A stretch of DNA of 64,000 nt from Artemisia argyi (lineage: Eukaryota; Streptophyta; Magnoliopsida; Asterales; Asteraceae): positions 84,988,472-85,052,471 of the forward strand of contig CM060707.1 in the NCBI GenBank assembly GCA_030686995.1, written 5' to 3'. Shown piece after piece: positions 35,601-46,680 of this stretch. A program made the translations under genes and the position numbers. How positions within the stretch are numbered: the stretch's first letter is position 1; every line of letters begins with the position of its first letter. Below the pieces are notes generated by a model. The model searched no databases, was not told the DNA's origin, and saw only the letters and a list, made by a program, of their open reading frames with translations.

Positions 35601-36998
35601 TTTCTGAGTCCATTTACTATTTTTCTTATTTAATTTTCATTTTTAATCAAAATTTAATACTTTTTAATTACTAAAAATTCGAAAAAAATCAGAAAAAGCC
35701 AATAAAAATCCAAAAATATTTTAGAAAATTATTTTCATTTATTTTAGAATTTTAGAAATTTATTTTGCATTTTTCTCATTTATTTTGAATTTATTTTGAA
35801 TTTTGTAATTAGATTTAATAGTTTTTAATTTCCAAAAATTACACAAAAAGCCAAAAAAATTAGTTTTTAGTTTTAAAATTACTTTTTAGTTATTTTATAA
35901 TTTTCAAAATTTAATTTTCATTTTTCTCACCTTATTTGCATTTTCTTTTAATTTTTAATTAGTTAATTAGTTTTTAATTCATAAAAAATAAATAAAAAGT
36001 CAAAAAAATATTTTTCTTTTTCTCAAAACTTTCTTTTATCATTTTTAAATTTTGAAAATTATTTCCAAGTCCGTAGGAGTAGTGTAGCTTAAAAGTCGCG
36101 TTTTATTTCGTACGTTAACGTTTATTTCGCGTTTTAGCTTACGGTTTCGATTTTACGTTACGATTTTAGTTGCCTTATTTGAAATACGTGCTTAGTTGGT
36201 TATTTGTGCTTCATTTTCTTATTCATTAGTATAATCTCATCCAAATCACTTTTTACCACTTTCACGACACGTTTCACGAAACAGGAATTCGAAATTCCAT
36301 TCACACCTTCGCTGGGACACGACCCGGGGAAATACTTTCCTAAGCATTTCTTCGGTAAAATAAACACTATACTTAAAACGACTACATCATTACACATGAA
36401 GAACGCATCCGAAATCTTCTCGCGAGATGATTAAGTCAAGCAATTGGTGTTGGTTTGGAGAATTGGAGGTCCTTGAATAACATTCGAAGGCACCGATGTA
36501 ATAAGCAGCAACAACATCGGTTACCGTTTCATTGTTAGAAAATGTAATAGGGTTCCGATGTTTCGATGTCCAATAAATTATTAGTCGATCATTAAAATAA
36601 TGATGACGGATGAAGTTTCGGATGTTCGGGAACCGTCTTGGGATTAAGTGCGTGTTACAATAACCACTAAGTCAATCATTAAAATATGGACTAACGTTAG
36701 CAGGTCCAATAAAACCAACGCCGTCAAATGCACTGGTTCCGATCACCAGTGAACATAGAATGTCGGGAGGATCATGACAGGAGCAAGATACGGTTTGCAA
36801 AAATAATAAAGAGGATGGTTTACTATTTATGAGAGAGAGAAACTTAATAGTGCTAAAGACCAGGGAAAATCAAATTACCACTTATACCCTTTTGATTATA
36901 TAAAACATTTTGTTTTAATTTACTAGTTATTTTCCACTTGTCATATGATGTATGACTTCCTACACTAATTTACTTTAAAAACTATCTTATATGAACCT

Positions 36999-37003
<5 letters not shown>
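32650..37003 (+). other. Non-coding; possible LTR/promoter region of a Gypsy-like element
   Basis: No coding gene found. A promoter-like cluster occurs on the plus strand: G-box CACGTG (33,401-33,406) and TATATATA (33,567-33,574). After it come over 2 kb of T-rich sequence and then a very AT-rich stretch (35,520-36,060) with words such as 'aaaaattcgaaaaaaatcag', common in long Gypsy LTRs. No primer-binding site or boundaries could be fixed, so this is a weak inference. Confidence 0.3.
33567..33574 (+). promoter_or_regulatory. Candidate TATA box
   Basis: TATATATA in cagctatatatatccccctc, followed by C/T-rich DNA; 160 bp downstream of a G-box. Confidence 0.35.

Positions 37004-37094
<91 letters not shown>
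37004..37094. repeat. (TA)n microsatellite
   Basis: About 45 TA units with one G interruption near the end. Confidence 0.95.
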
Positions 37095-37481
37095 TCTTTT
37101 TTTTGTGTTAAAGAGGATTGCCCCGGTAAAATATTTAATCAAAAAAAATGTTAAGTACAATGGTATGTGGCTGAATTACCACATAAACCTCAAGCACACG
37201 CTTTAACAACCACTAAGCCTTTTGTGACATAGTACAAAACGAAAAACACTAACAATAACACCAATAGGAAAAAACCACCTAACCATGCACATATCCCCAA
37301 AATAATCCGACAGCAATGCATTAGAAGTATAGCAAGCTAAAGGAGACTGCCTCCTTAGAAAACCTTCTCAGGAAAAACCCATTGGGAAAAATCCTAGAGG
37401 AGGAAAAAAAAGTACAGCTCTCAATTGGCACTCCAACCTCGAATCATACACAGCCAAAAGCATGGATGAACATTCTCGAAC

Positions 37482-37697
37482 TCAATCTTCCACACAGAAA
37501 CAATCCATTAAAGAGGACGTTTGGATGAGCGATTCCGGTAACTTCCAAAGATGCAAAAGCGCCTGAACATTGTTTGACCTCTTAAACTTGCATGTGAGCA
37601 GCTTGAGCCGAACATAAGACTTTATCACATCCACAATCTGAGCATGAGACCTCTTCTTATTCTTAAATAACCTAAAGTTCCTCTCTTGGAATTGCTC
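37482..37697 (-). pseudogene. C-terminal fragment of a LINE (L1-type) reverse transcriptase ORF
   Basis: On the minus strand an open stretch of about 71 codons reads Q-E-R-N-F-R-L-F-K-N-K-K-R-S and later V-I-K-S-Y-V-R-L-K-L-L, then ends in a stop at 37,484-37,482. This pattern (W/Q-x-E-R-N-x-R-x-F, then a hydrophobic helix) is typical of the very end of plant L1-type ORF2, after the zinc-binding domain. Sequence at 37,280-37,480 is then its 3'UTR, and the short T run near 37,097 could be the poly(A) tail. The 5' part is absent, as is usual for truncated LINE copies. Confidence 0.6.
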
Positions 37698-37705
37698 TTA
37701 TCAAG

Positions 37706-37771
37706 TGTAAAAAAAAACAAAAAAAAAAAAACAAAAACAAAAAACAAAACAAAACAAAACAAACAAACAAA

Positions 37772-37820
<49 letters not shown>
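37706..37820. repeat. A-rich tract
   Basis: Poly(A) with scattered C, ending in an uninterrupted run of more than 45 A. Confidence 0.9.
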
Positions 37821-37823
<3 letters not shown>

Positions 37824-38279
37824 CTACTCTCACTCTGAAAGACGATTTCCGGCCGCCACCTCTATTTCCCTCCTCCGGCATAATCAATCTCTCAAATCGT
37901 ATCTCTACCATCCTGGTATGAAATTGATTTGATAGATTGTATATACATCGAGGTGGCGCACTGTGTGTTATTACATCTTTTACCCATAATAGTTATCCAA
38001 TCATATATTTAGGGTTTGGTGTGGTTATCGTCTTTATATAATCTCAACATATAATTATAAAATTCAAACATTACGGTAGATTATCTTATGATAATCAATT
38101 TATATTCTAGGTTTATAATAGGGGCGTCATGTGCCGAGACCTTTTTTTAGGGTTTCGCTATATGTGCTGCTTATTTTGCAATCGGGATTTTATTGATATA
38201 TCTTTTACTGGTTCGTTGGGTTTGAGTGTTCCTGGCTGCATATGTTAGCCCTATTTTAGGGTTTTACGATGATTGTATA
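37821..38279 (+). other. Possible first exon and intron start of a host gene, cut by an LTR
   Basis: The segment 37,821-37,915 is C/T-rich and looks like a plant 5'UTR, ending in a donor-like CCTG|GTATGAAATT. The following 360 bp are T-rich with 'agggttt' words, as in plant 5'UTR introns. The LTR at 38,280 ends it. No downstream exon is found in the window. Confidence 0.3.
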
Positions 38280-39747
38280 TGTTGGGGCAACATTGACTGG
38301 GTCTCCTTATGTTTTAATGATGATAAATAAACCTTCGAAACACATAAAATAACAAACGTTAGGCAACATTCTCCCGTAACCATAACTACTCCTGACGCGC
38401 TGCCAGCGCTCCAACGCGCATGCAGCCCGCCAGGTTTTCAAATACCCATTTTCGAATTAGAGAGATCCAAGTTTTCAAATACCCGTTTTTGGCAAAACGC
38501 CAACTCAAGTATTTTGACAATTGCCTCTAGCCAAGGATTTTCTAAAGCTAGGGAACTTATATACTTCACGTAACATCAAGTGAAAGTATTCATATGGCCA
38601 TAACCCGCGTTTACGTCTTCTCTAATCACGTAACGGGTTTACTCCCTTATTGGTCAAACTAAGTAAAAGGTCCTTTTGCGTAAACGCATCCTTTCCCGTA
38701 TGGAATATGCTTTACAATGATGCAAAGCACTTAGCTTGTTTGCATCAAGGTGATTATTGAATATGTCGAGTCGTGGAAATTCACGAGTTATGAGATTATG
38801 AATACTCGATGTTGAGTTACTTGGAATTATAAGTAACCTTTTATTTCCTCATCCTATTCTCAACCCATAATCATAATTTTCAACTCTTTTCTTCCTTAAT
38901 GACATTATGATTAAGCTTTAATAAATCCCTTGATTATCCTCCACACCAAACAAATCCTCCAACCATTTCAAAATCCTCCCAAATCTTTTCCCCAATATTC
39001 TCTTATTATTCCTTGTACTTTGTGTACTTCTTATCTCCCACATTCCCACATCATATCTTCAAAACATTTCCTTTATAACATTCCCATCCAACCACTAAGA
39101 ATCCTCCACATCTTCATCTTCCTCATCCAACCCTTCATTTCAAATACAAATAAACCTTCCTTACATCCACCTCACTTCCTACTCTCCAACATTCAAAATT
39201 TGAATTTTGAGTCCTCTCCAAAGGCTCCCCATCCAATCACCATCATATCACTCACTTACACTTTCAACAACTATATTTTCGAATTACACACACTCCCCTT
39301 ACAACCCTTTCCTCCCTCACACACTAGCCAACTCACTTACTCACAACATTCAAATTTGAATCTTCTCCAAGGCTCCCCATCCCATCAAATCTTATATTCC
39401 TTACACAATCCAACTCACCACCTTATCCCTTCATCTCTATTTCAACATATAGGGAATTCACTTTCAAATTCAAAATTGAATTTCAAACCAAGGCTCCAAA
39501 CCATCGCATCCAATCCAACTCCCTCAAGTTCATCTCAACCATCCAATTCACTCAAACACATCTCCACCCTCTATTTCACTTTCTTCTCCAAGAATGGAAT
39601 ATTCCCTTGGATATATCCTTCTTAACTCACCCATGGTTTCTCTTCTAACCCAACCATGGTTTGTTCTCAACACACTCCATTCTCACCCAACCATGGTTAC
39701 TCTTCTAACTCAACCATGGTTCAACCTAACGCAACCTTACTCTCTTA

Positions 39748-39796
<49 letters not shown>

Positions 39797-41035
39797 TTGG
39801 ATTTCAAATTCAAATTCTTCCCTCTCTAACATCCACACTTCCTTTCCAAGTAAAGGAATATCCTATAGCATATTCTTTCTCTCTTTTCTATGCCATGTGA
39901 GGAATACCTATTCTACCCCTATCCAATTATCCTTTCTACCCTTCTCTCTTTGATGATTGGTTTCTCTTAAACACTTCACAAAACATTTTTACAAAAGGGC
40001 TATTTCAGTTGGTAGACCTCTAGAGTGATTAATGTTAAGGTCTAAATATGTGAAGTACAATTGAGGGTTTAACAAGGTTGAGTATTTACAAGACTAAGTT
40101 CCCAAATGGGAAATTTCACCAGACATGTTGGCGCGCTGTTGGCGCTCCGATGTTCCAGCGATGCGCCAGCCTCGGTAAAATTTTCCCCATTTAGGATCAT
40201 GGCCTATAAATACCCACCCTTGCCTTTTATATTCCTCACCCCTTGCCATTATTCTTTCTCTCTATATTCTTTCTCTAATCCTCTAATTCTATCTTGTGTT
40301 CTTAATCTTTCACATTAACATTCTTTGAAAGAACACATCTCCTTGCAAGGGAAGAATCACAAGAACCTAATCCACTCTTGTGATTATGTCGAGGGTCTTC
40401 TATCTCTATACCCTTTCTACTAGAATCGAGTCACTATGTTAGGTTAGGGCTTGATTAAATAAACACACACTTATTCTTTCAATTTGTTTGTAAGGGAAGT
40501 CTTGTGTCTTAGTGCCAAGCCTAGATCATTGGGGACCTAGTTTGAAATCTTGAGTCTTAGTGACCAAGCCTAGATCATTGGGGATCTAGTTGGGGTTTGA
40601 TACTTCCAGTGGGAAGTCGTGTTGGTCTTAGTGACCTTTGTTGTGGTCTTAGTGACACAAGTGGAAGTCGAATCATGAGATTCTTTTGGGTGGTTTTCGA
40701 GGGCGGAATACTGTTGGGGAGTAGCTCTTTTTTAGTGAGTACCAATCATAGTGAATATCGATGGAGCGAAGTTGTAACGGTTTATAGTCAACCTAAAGGA
40801 TTATACTTAGTGAATAGTATTGTGTCTTGGATTCGCAACTGGATGTACGGATGGTATAAACCCCCTATCCCGAACCAATATATATTGTGGTGCCTCTCTA
40901 CTTGCTTTATATACTTTGGTTGTGATTGTTATTGTGGTTGTTGTATTATAAACCACTTATTGATTTTTGAGGCTTGAAGTCTTTAAACTTCTAAGAAGTC
41001 GAAAAGACCGTATTCACCCCCTCTACAGTTCTACA
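38280..41035 (+). mobile_element. Copia-2: 5' LTR, about 2.76 kb
   Basis: It starts TGTTGGGGCAACATTG and ends caccccctctacagttctaca, directly before a PBS. TATAAATA lies at 40,205-40,212, about 830 bp before the LTR end. Upstream of it, GC-rich inverted words (ggcgcgctgttggcgctcc near 40,131) occur. The U3 part 38,930-39,600 is almost free of G, and has a (CT)n run at 39,749-39,791. Size suggests a Sirevirus-type LTR, but an inserted element inside cannot be excluded. No 3' LTR is present. Confidence 0.6.
40205..40212 (+). promoter_or_regulatory. TATA box of the Copia-2 LTR
   Basis: TATAAATA in ggcctataaatacccaccc; a C/T-rich start region follows. Confidence 0.65.
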
Positions 41036-41037
41036 AT

Positions 41038-41049
41038 TGGTATCAGAGT
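41038..41049 (+). other. Primer-binding site of Copia-2 (initiator tRNA-Met)
   Basis: TGGTATCAGAGT, two bases after the LTR end at 41,035. Confidence 0.85.
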
Positions 41050-41167
41050 GATATACTCAAGTTTTTTAGCGTTAAATCCTTCCCGAGAAGTCGTTTTAAG
41101 TCAAAGATTTATTTTCCAAAAATCTGAAATCCTAACAAAGATTTTTGGTAAAGTTGAGTATAGATCC

Positions 41168-41305
41168 ATGGCTCAAGAGAACTATGTTGAGGGGTATTCT
41201 ATGGAAAGACCACCTTTGTTTGAATACGAAGGATTTCGTTTTTGGAAAATCTGTAAATACAAATATCGCCTAAAAACGTTATTTATATTTTATGATCTTT
41301 GCTAA
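41168..41305 (+). pseudogene. Start of Copia-2 gag
   Basis: ATG at 41,168 opens a frame with E-R-P-P-L-F-E-Y-E-G-F-x-F-W-K, the usual opening of Copia gag proteins (R-P-P-x-F-x-G-x-x-F-x-x-W-K). Similarity stops after about 36 codons; the rest of gag, protease and the integrase N-terminus are missing and replaced by an LTR-like segment. Confidence 0.75.
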
Positions 41306-42243
41306 ATTTTGTTAACGACAAAGTGTAGACTTTAATTTTTAGCAAAACATATATATATAGCTTAAGTCTTTCATAATTAGACTTTATTTGATACTAAACA
41401 TCACATTTGCTACATTTACATTTCACATTAACATAACATTTTCATATTTCTAAAAATAGAAAATGTTGTATGACATCATGGCATGATGTGTAATCTTATA
41501 AAGATTTCCAAAATCTCATAGTTAACTTTGTGAGATCTCATGCATATCTTAGATAGATTCTTACACAACATATCTTATGGTTGACCTAGAATGATCTTGA
41601 TTAGACTTGTCATAGATATGGAAAGATTTCTTGGAGACTTGCCTGTCAGACCTGGTGGAACCCTTGGGATACAAGGGCGGAACCCTTGATTTGGCTCCGC
41701 CTGATCCGTAGGTGTGTTGGTTTGTTTTGCCTATAAATAGCAAGCCACATCCAAAAAATTCTTCATCACTTACAATCATATTTTGCATATACTCTCTCAT
41801 TTCATTCATCTAACCCAATAGCATTTCATTTGTGTGAGATTCTTTTGTAGCAAAGAAGTTCACAAGTTCATCCGAAAGTCTACAAGTTTCAACATAACAT
41901 TGCAAGACTTGTTAGCTTAGCATTGTGTAAACTCGTGTAGTTTATACTTCATTTGATTGTATCTTTTCAGTAGTGATCGGTTAGTATTTTAGTCCTCAAA
42001 ATACATAGAGTGACGGGAGTGGTTGTACCCTTGTAAAAGAACTCGACATCTAACTTTGTGTCGGTAATCTTGTGTAAGGTTTTCTCCGCCAGTGAAAGGA
42101 GCTTGTTGACTAGTGAAAGAAACTCTCGAGTTGGATACTCGGGGAGTGGAGTAGGGCAAGGAAAAAGAGTCCTTGTAGCCGAACCACTATAAACATCCGT
42201 GGTGTAGGGCAAGGAAAAAGAGTCCTTGTAGCCGAACCACTAT
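41306..42243 (+). mobile_element. LTR-like segment replacing Copia-2 gag-protease
   Basis: Contains TATAAATA (41,732-41,739) and, toward its end, the phrase 'actcggggagtggagtaggg ... gccgaaccactat', which I know from the 3' part of plant Copia LTRs. The last unit is duplicated: 53-bp period, at 42,151 and 42,204. Boundaries are not clear TG/CA ends. Confidence 0.5.
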
Positions 42244-42255
42244 GGAGGTGACTTC

Positions 42256-44613
42256 TAAACTTTAGTTATAGTAGATGATTATTCAAGATATACTTGGACA
42301 AGATTTTTGAAAAGTAAGAACGAAGCTTTTGACCAATTTGAAATTCTTAGTAAGAAAATTCAAAACCAATTAGGAACTTTCATTGTGTCAATTAGAACGG
42401 ACCACGGTCGTGAATTTGACAATGAAATACAATTTGGAATTTTTTTGATAAAAATGGTATAACACATAACTCATTGGCACCTTGTACTCCTCAATCTAAC
42501 AATGTAGTAGAATGTAAAAACCGGACGCTTCAAGAGATGAGTAGAACAATGCTTAATGAACAAAATGTCCCACAAAAGTTTTGGTGTAATGCCATCGATA
42601 CATCAACTTACATTCTAAATCGAGTCTTAATTAGACCATTTTTTTTAATAAAACTCCATATGAACTATATAGAGGTAAAAAGCCTACGTAAGGATATTTT
42701 AGAGTGTTTAGGAGTAAATGCTTCATACTAAACACCAAGGATTATCTCGCTAAATTTGACCCAAAGTCTTATGAAGGCATGTTTCTTGGATATTCACAAA
42801 ATAGTAAAGCTTATATTATTTTAAACAAAGAAACCTTAAGAGTCGAGGAATCGTTGAACGTAACATTCAACGAAAGTCTACCTCCCTCTAAGACATCACC
42901 TTTGGTAGATGATGACTTAGTTGAAAGTCAAGTCATTGAAAATGAAGACAACATAAATAATGACAAGGAAGATGAACTATTAAACAAGGAACTTGTTAAT
43001 GTTAAAGAATCTAAAAGTCATCCATTAGATGGTGACATAGGAAAAATTAATGAAAGAACCTTAAGATCTAAAGTCCAAAATTAAAGTAATTTCTTTTGTT
43101 TTGTGTTTACCATTGAACCAAAGAATATAAATGAAGCTATAAAAGATGAATCATGGGTCATAGCAATGCAAGAAGGATTAAACCAATTTGTTAGAAATGA
43201 TGTTTGGACATTAGTTCCTCATCTTAAGAATCAAACAATAATTGGAACAAAATGGGTCTTTCAAAATAAAATGGATGAAAATGGTATAGTGTCTAGAAAC
43301 AAAGCTAGGCTAGTAGCACAAGGTTATAATCAAATAGAAGGCATTGACTATGATGAAATTTTTGCTCCAGTTACTAGGCTCGAGTCTATTAGGATTTTAC
43401 TTGCATATGCATGTGCACATGATTTTAAACTCTTTCAAATGGACGTCAAAAGTGCATTTTTAAATGGCTTTATAAATGAAGAAGTTTATGTTGCTCAACC
43501 TCCGGGTTTCACCGATTTTGAAAATCCTAATCATGTTTAGAAACTTAAAAAGGCTTTATACGGACTTAAGCAAGCTCCAAAAGCATGGTATGATCGACTT
43601 AAGACCTTCCTAGTTGACCATAAGTATACCATGGGCTTAGTTGATAATACTCTCTTAACTAAGAAGAAAGATTCACATATTATCATAGTCCAAATTTATG
43701 TTGATGACATCATATTTCGATTAACTTGTCAAGAATTATGTGACGATTTTTCAAAAATCATGCATGACGAGTTTGAAATGAGTATGATGGGAGAACTCAA
43801 CTTTTTCCTAGGACTTCAAATTAAACAATTAGAATATGGGATATTCTTTAACTAATCTAAATACATAAAAGACATGCTTAAGAAATTTGGTCTTGAAGAT
43901 TCAAAACCAATCAAAACGCCCATGTCCTCGGAAACTAAACTCACCAAGGATGAGGAAAGTGAATCCGTAGATAACACTAAATATAGAGGTATGATTGAAA
44001 GTCTACTCTATCTCACGGCCAGTAGACCCGACATTATGTTTAGTGTTTGTCTATGTGCTCGTTTTCAAGAAGATCCTAAAACAATCCATCTTGAAGCCGT
44101 TAAAAGAATTTTTAGATACATGAAAGGCACTACACATATAGGATTATGGTATCCCAAAGGAACGGGAGTAGAAACCATAGTGTATGCCGACTCAGACCAT
44201 GCCGGTGACTATGTCGATAGAAAAAGCACAAGTGCTATTTGTACTTTTGTTGGACATTGTCTCACCTCATGGTTCTCTAAGAAACAAACAGCTCTTGCTA
44301 TCTCAACAATTGAAGACAAATACGTATCGACCGGAAAAGCATGTCAACAAGCTCTTTGGATGAAGCAAGCTCTTGTTGACTACGGAATTCAACTTAACAA
44401 CATATCTATTCTTTGCGACAACAAAGTAGCCATCGACCTTAGTAAGATTCCAGTCCAACATACTCGTACTAAACATATTGAAATCCATCATCATTTCCTT
44501 CGTGACAATGTTCAAAAAGGAAACATCTCGATCGAGAAAGTTTCCTCCGAAGACAACATTGCCGATATTCTCACGAAACCTCTTAAACGAGAACCATTTA
44601 ACCTTCTTAGACT
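42256..44613 (+). pseudogene. Copia-2 pol: partial integrase, RT and RNase H with breaks
   Basis: The integrase resumes with V-D-D-Y-S-R-Y-T-W and R-T-D-H-G, then P-Q-S-N-N-V-V-E-C-K-N-R; the first catalytic aspartate region is missing. Linker and integrase C-terminal parts are at 42,704-43,084. RT is at 43,103-43,540, then a stop (TAG, 43,538-43,540) where Trp is usual, continuing at 43,541-43,855 with Y-G-L-K-Q-A-P and the Y-V-D-D box. Another stop follows, then RNase H at 43,874-44,613 with R-P-D-I and A-D-S-D-H-A-G-D. It ends abruptly at L-L-R-L-G, where Gypsy LTR sequence begins. Confidence 0.9.
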
Positions 44614-44805
44614 TGGGGATCGCACCCTCGCAACAGGTTTTACCTCTCAAGGGATCTCGAGAAGCTTACAATCCCCACCAGGCAGTGTACCTGATCGTTG
44701 TAGTATAGTATAGTGACAAGTACCGGGGGATTGATCGTTCAACTCAGGAATAGTGTCGCTAGGATTAGAAAGCCTACTAAACTAGGTCTAGAGGTGAGGG
44801 ATGAT
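44614..44805 (-). mobile_element. Piece of Gypsy-2 LTR fused to Copia-2 RNase H
   Basis: These 192 bp match 59,794-59,985, the inner end of the Gypsy-2 5' LTR, with only a few differences (for example ctcgag versus ctcaag). This is the outermost 3' end of the Gypsy-2 LTR in minus orientation. After 44,805 the two sequences diverge. Confidence 0.9.
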
Positions 44806-45225
44806 ACACTAGCACCTCACAAATAGTGTTTAGATACTCACATCTCTCGGGTGTAATAAAGTATATATCACAATATGGAAATGGAAAACATCTCTAACTA
44901 CCTGTCATAGAAAAATAGATTACCATAGGCTTGGGAAAGGATCAAACCTCCATCACTTGGCGTAAACACCTAGGATAAACTATCAAAGAGGTCTTTTAAA
45001 GGGTTATAACGTTAGGTGTAGGAATATGGAATACACGGTTTTGTTGGATAAAGGCAATATTTACTTGCGGCAAGTTAATCATCTTGGTTAATTACATGTA
45101 CAATATGGCGTTGCCAAGCCAAGACTAGACTCGACTTAAGCTAATAAATCAAAAAGAACAAAACATAAAACAAACATAGAATGAAACGTGATGGTAGTCC
45201 GTATGTTTTTTCTCCTTTCTTTTTC

Positions 45226-45263
<38 letters not shown>

Positions 45264-45788
45264 TCTCGATTTTTTATTTATTTATTTATTTATTTTTTGT
45301 GTGCATACACTCTTACCCTACCATCCAAAATAATATATCATAGGCAATGTACATTCCCCTTACACTTGACTTTTTACATATTTTACAATAAACTACTCTA
45401 ATGACTCGAATCAAGATAATCAAAACACTTGGAGTACTTTTTAAGATTAACGCACATATGGGGGTAATAATTTGATGTTCTTCCCCATTACTCCATAACA
45501 CAAGTACTTTACCCATGAGTCCCAATCGTCCCAAAACAATATGTACAAGATATGACTCGACTTAGCAACCATGTAATCAATTAGACAAGTAACTAAGGGT
45601 TTAAACATATAACAATAATGCACTAAAGATGAGTGCATACACGGAAGGCTAAGGCAATTTGGTTGCACATTTGGGTGGGTTGTAACAAATTCTTCCTTTA
45701 AGTAAAATGCTTAAAGTTAGAAACGAAAAGATAGGCTTTGTGGGGTGTACTAGGGGTTTCGTGTACTAAAAATGAGTACAACGCTAAG
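44806..45788. other. Unassigned retroelement-like DNA with long T tract
   Basis: A T run of about 31 at 45,229-45,259. No gene recognised. Probably part of the 3' region of Gypsy-2, by position only. Confidence 0.35.
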
Positions 45789-46349
45789 TAGGGCTGTAAA
45801 CGAACTGAATGTTCAGTGAACATTTCATGAACCGTTCGGTAAAAAGTTCGTTTATGTTCATTCGTTTATTAAATGAACGAACATGAACAATATTTTACGT
45901 TCGTTTAGTTAAATGAACAAACATGAACAAAAGTCTCGTCCGTTCATTTATGTTCGTGAACGTCCGATTATGCGTTCGTTAAAGTTCGTTTATGTTTATT
46001 TATCTATTTATGTTCATATATCATATCTTTTAATTTTATAATTTTAAAAATTGGTTTGTTTAAACAAAACAACACTTATAAAACATTATATTGTGAAGAA
46101 TTCAATAAAGTTTATTTTTGTTTGTCTATTTTCACTTATGTTAGATCGTTTATGTTTGTTTAGCGTTTGTTTAGTGTCTTAATGAACGAACATAAATGAA
46201 CATGAACAACTCATTTTCTTAATAAACGAACATGAACAAGAAAATTCGTCCATTTAAGCGTCCGAGTCTGTTTATTTGTACGGTTAAAATTAAATGAACA
46301 AACATGAACAGGGTCCCGTTCGTGTTCGTCCGGTTCGTTTACAGCCGTA
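45789..46349. mobile_element. hAT-type MITE, 561 bp, with 8-bp TSD
   Basis: Terminal inverted repeats TAGGGCTGTAAACGAAC (left) and, as reverse complement, TACGGCTGTAAACGAAC (right). A perfect 8-bp target duplication ACGCTAAG flanks it (45,781-45,788 and 46,350-46,357). TIR type and TSD length fit hAT. The interior is full of 'tgaacgaacatgaac' words and has no transposase. Confidence 0.9.
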
Positions 46350-46680
46350 ACGCTAAGGTGTGGGAAAAATTAATTGACTTTACTAGTCAAGTAATATGAC
46401 TTAAATGGTCAAGTAATTATGATACGGGTTCAACACAAGGGTGATCCTAATGCCTCTTATCATGTAGTAAATCCTACTACACGAATGTAGTCTCACTAGC
46501 GGTCTCGGGATGCATATCTAACGCAAGTTCTAGAATCTAAATGCTACCGGTACACTCATAAGCACTAATAATGAATGCTTTTCCTATCAAATCTAAAGGC
46601 GAACCTCACATATTTGGGTGGAAAATTTTTCTGAATGGTACGGTTTTGTGCTAGTTATACAACTCCTATCCATGAGACGC
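46350..46680. other. Unassigned spacer before Gypsy-1
   Basis: No gene or repeat recognised; contiguous with 44,806-45,788 once the MITE is removed. Confidence 0.4.

Noticed and set aside
36204..36434. 76-codon plus-strand ORF as a gene
   Set aside because: No known motif, overlaps an equally long minus-strand frame, and lies in non-coding retroelement-like DNA.
38930..39625. 231-codon Pro/Ser/His-rich ORF
   Set aside because: It lies in a G-depleted part of the Copia-2 LTR and has no recognisable motif.
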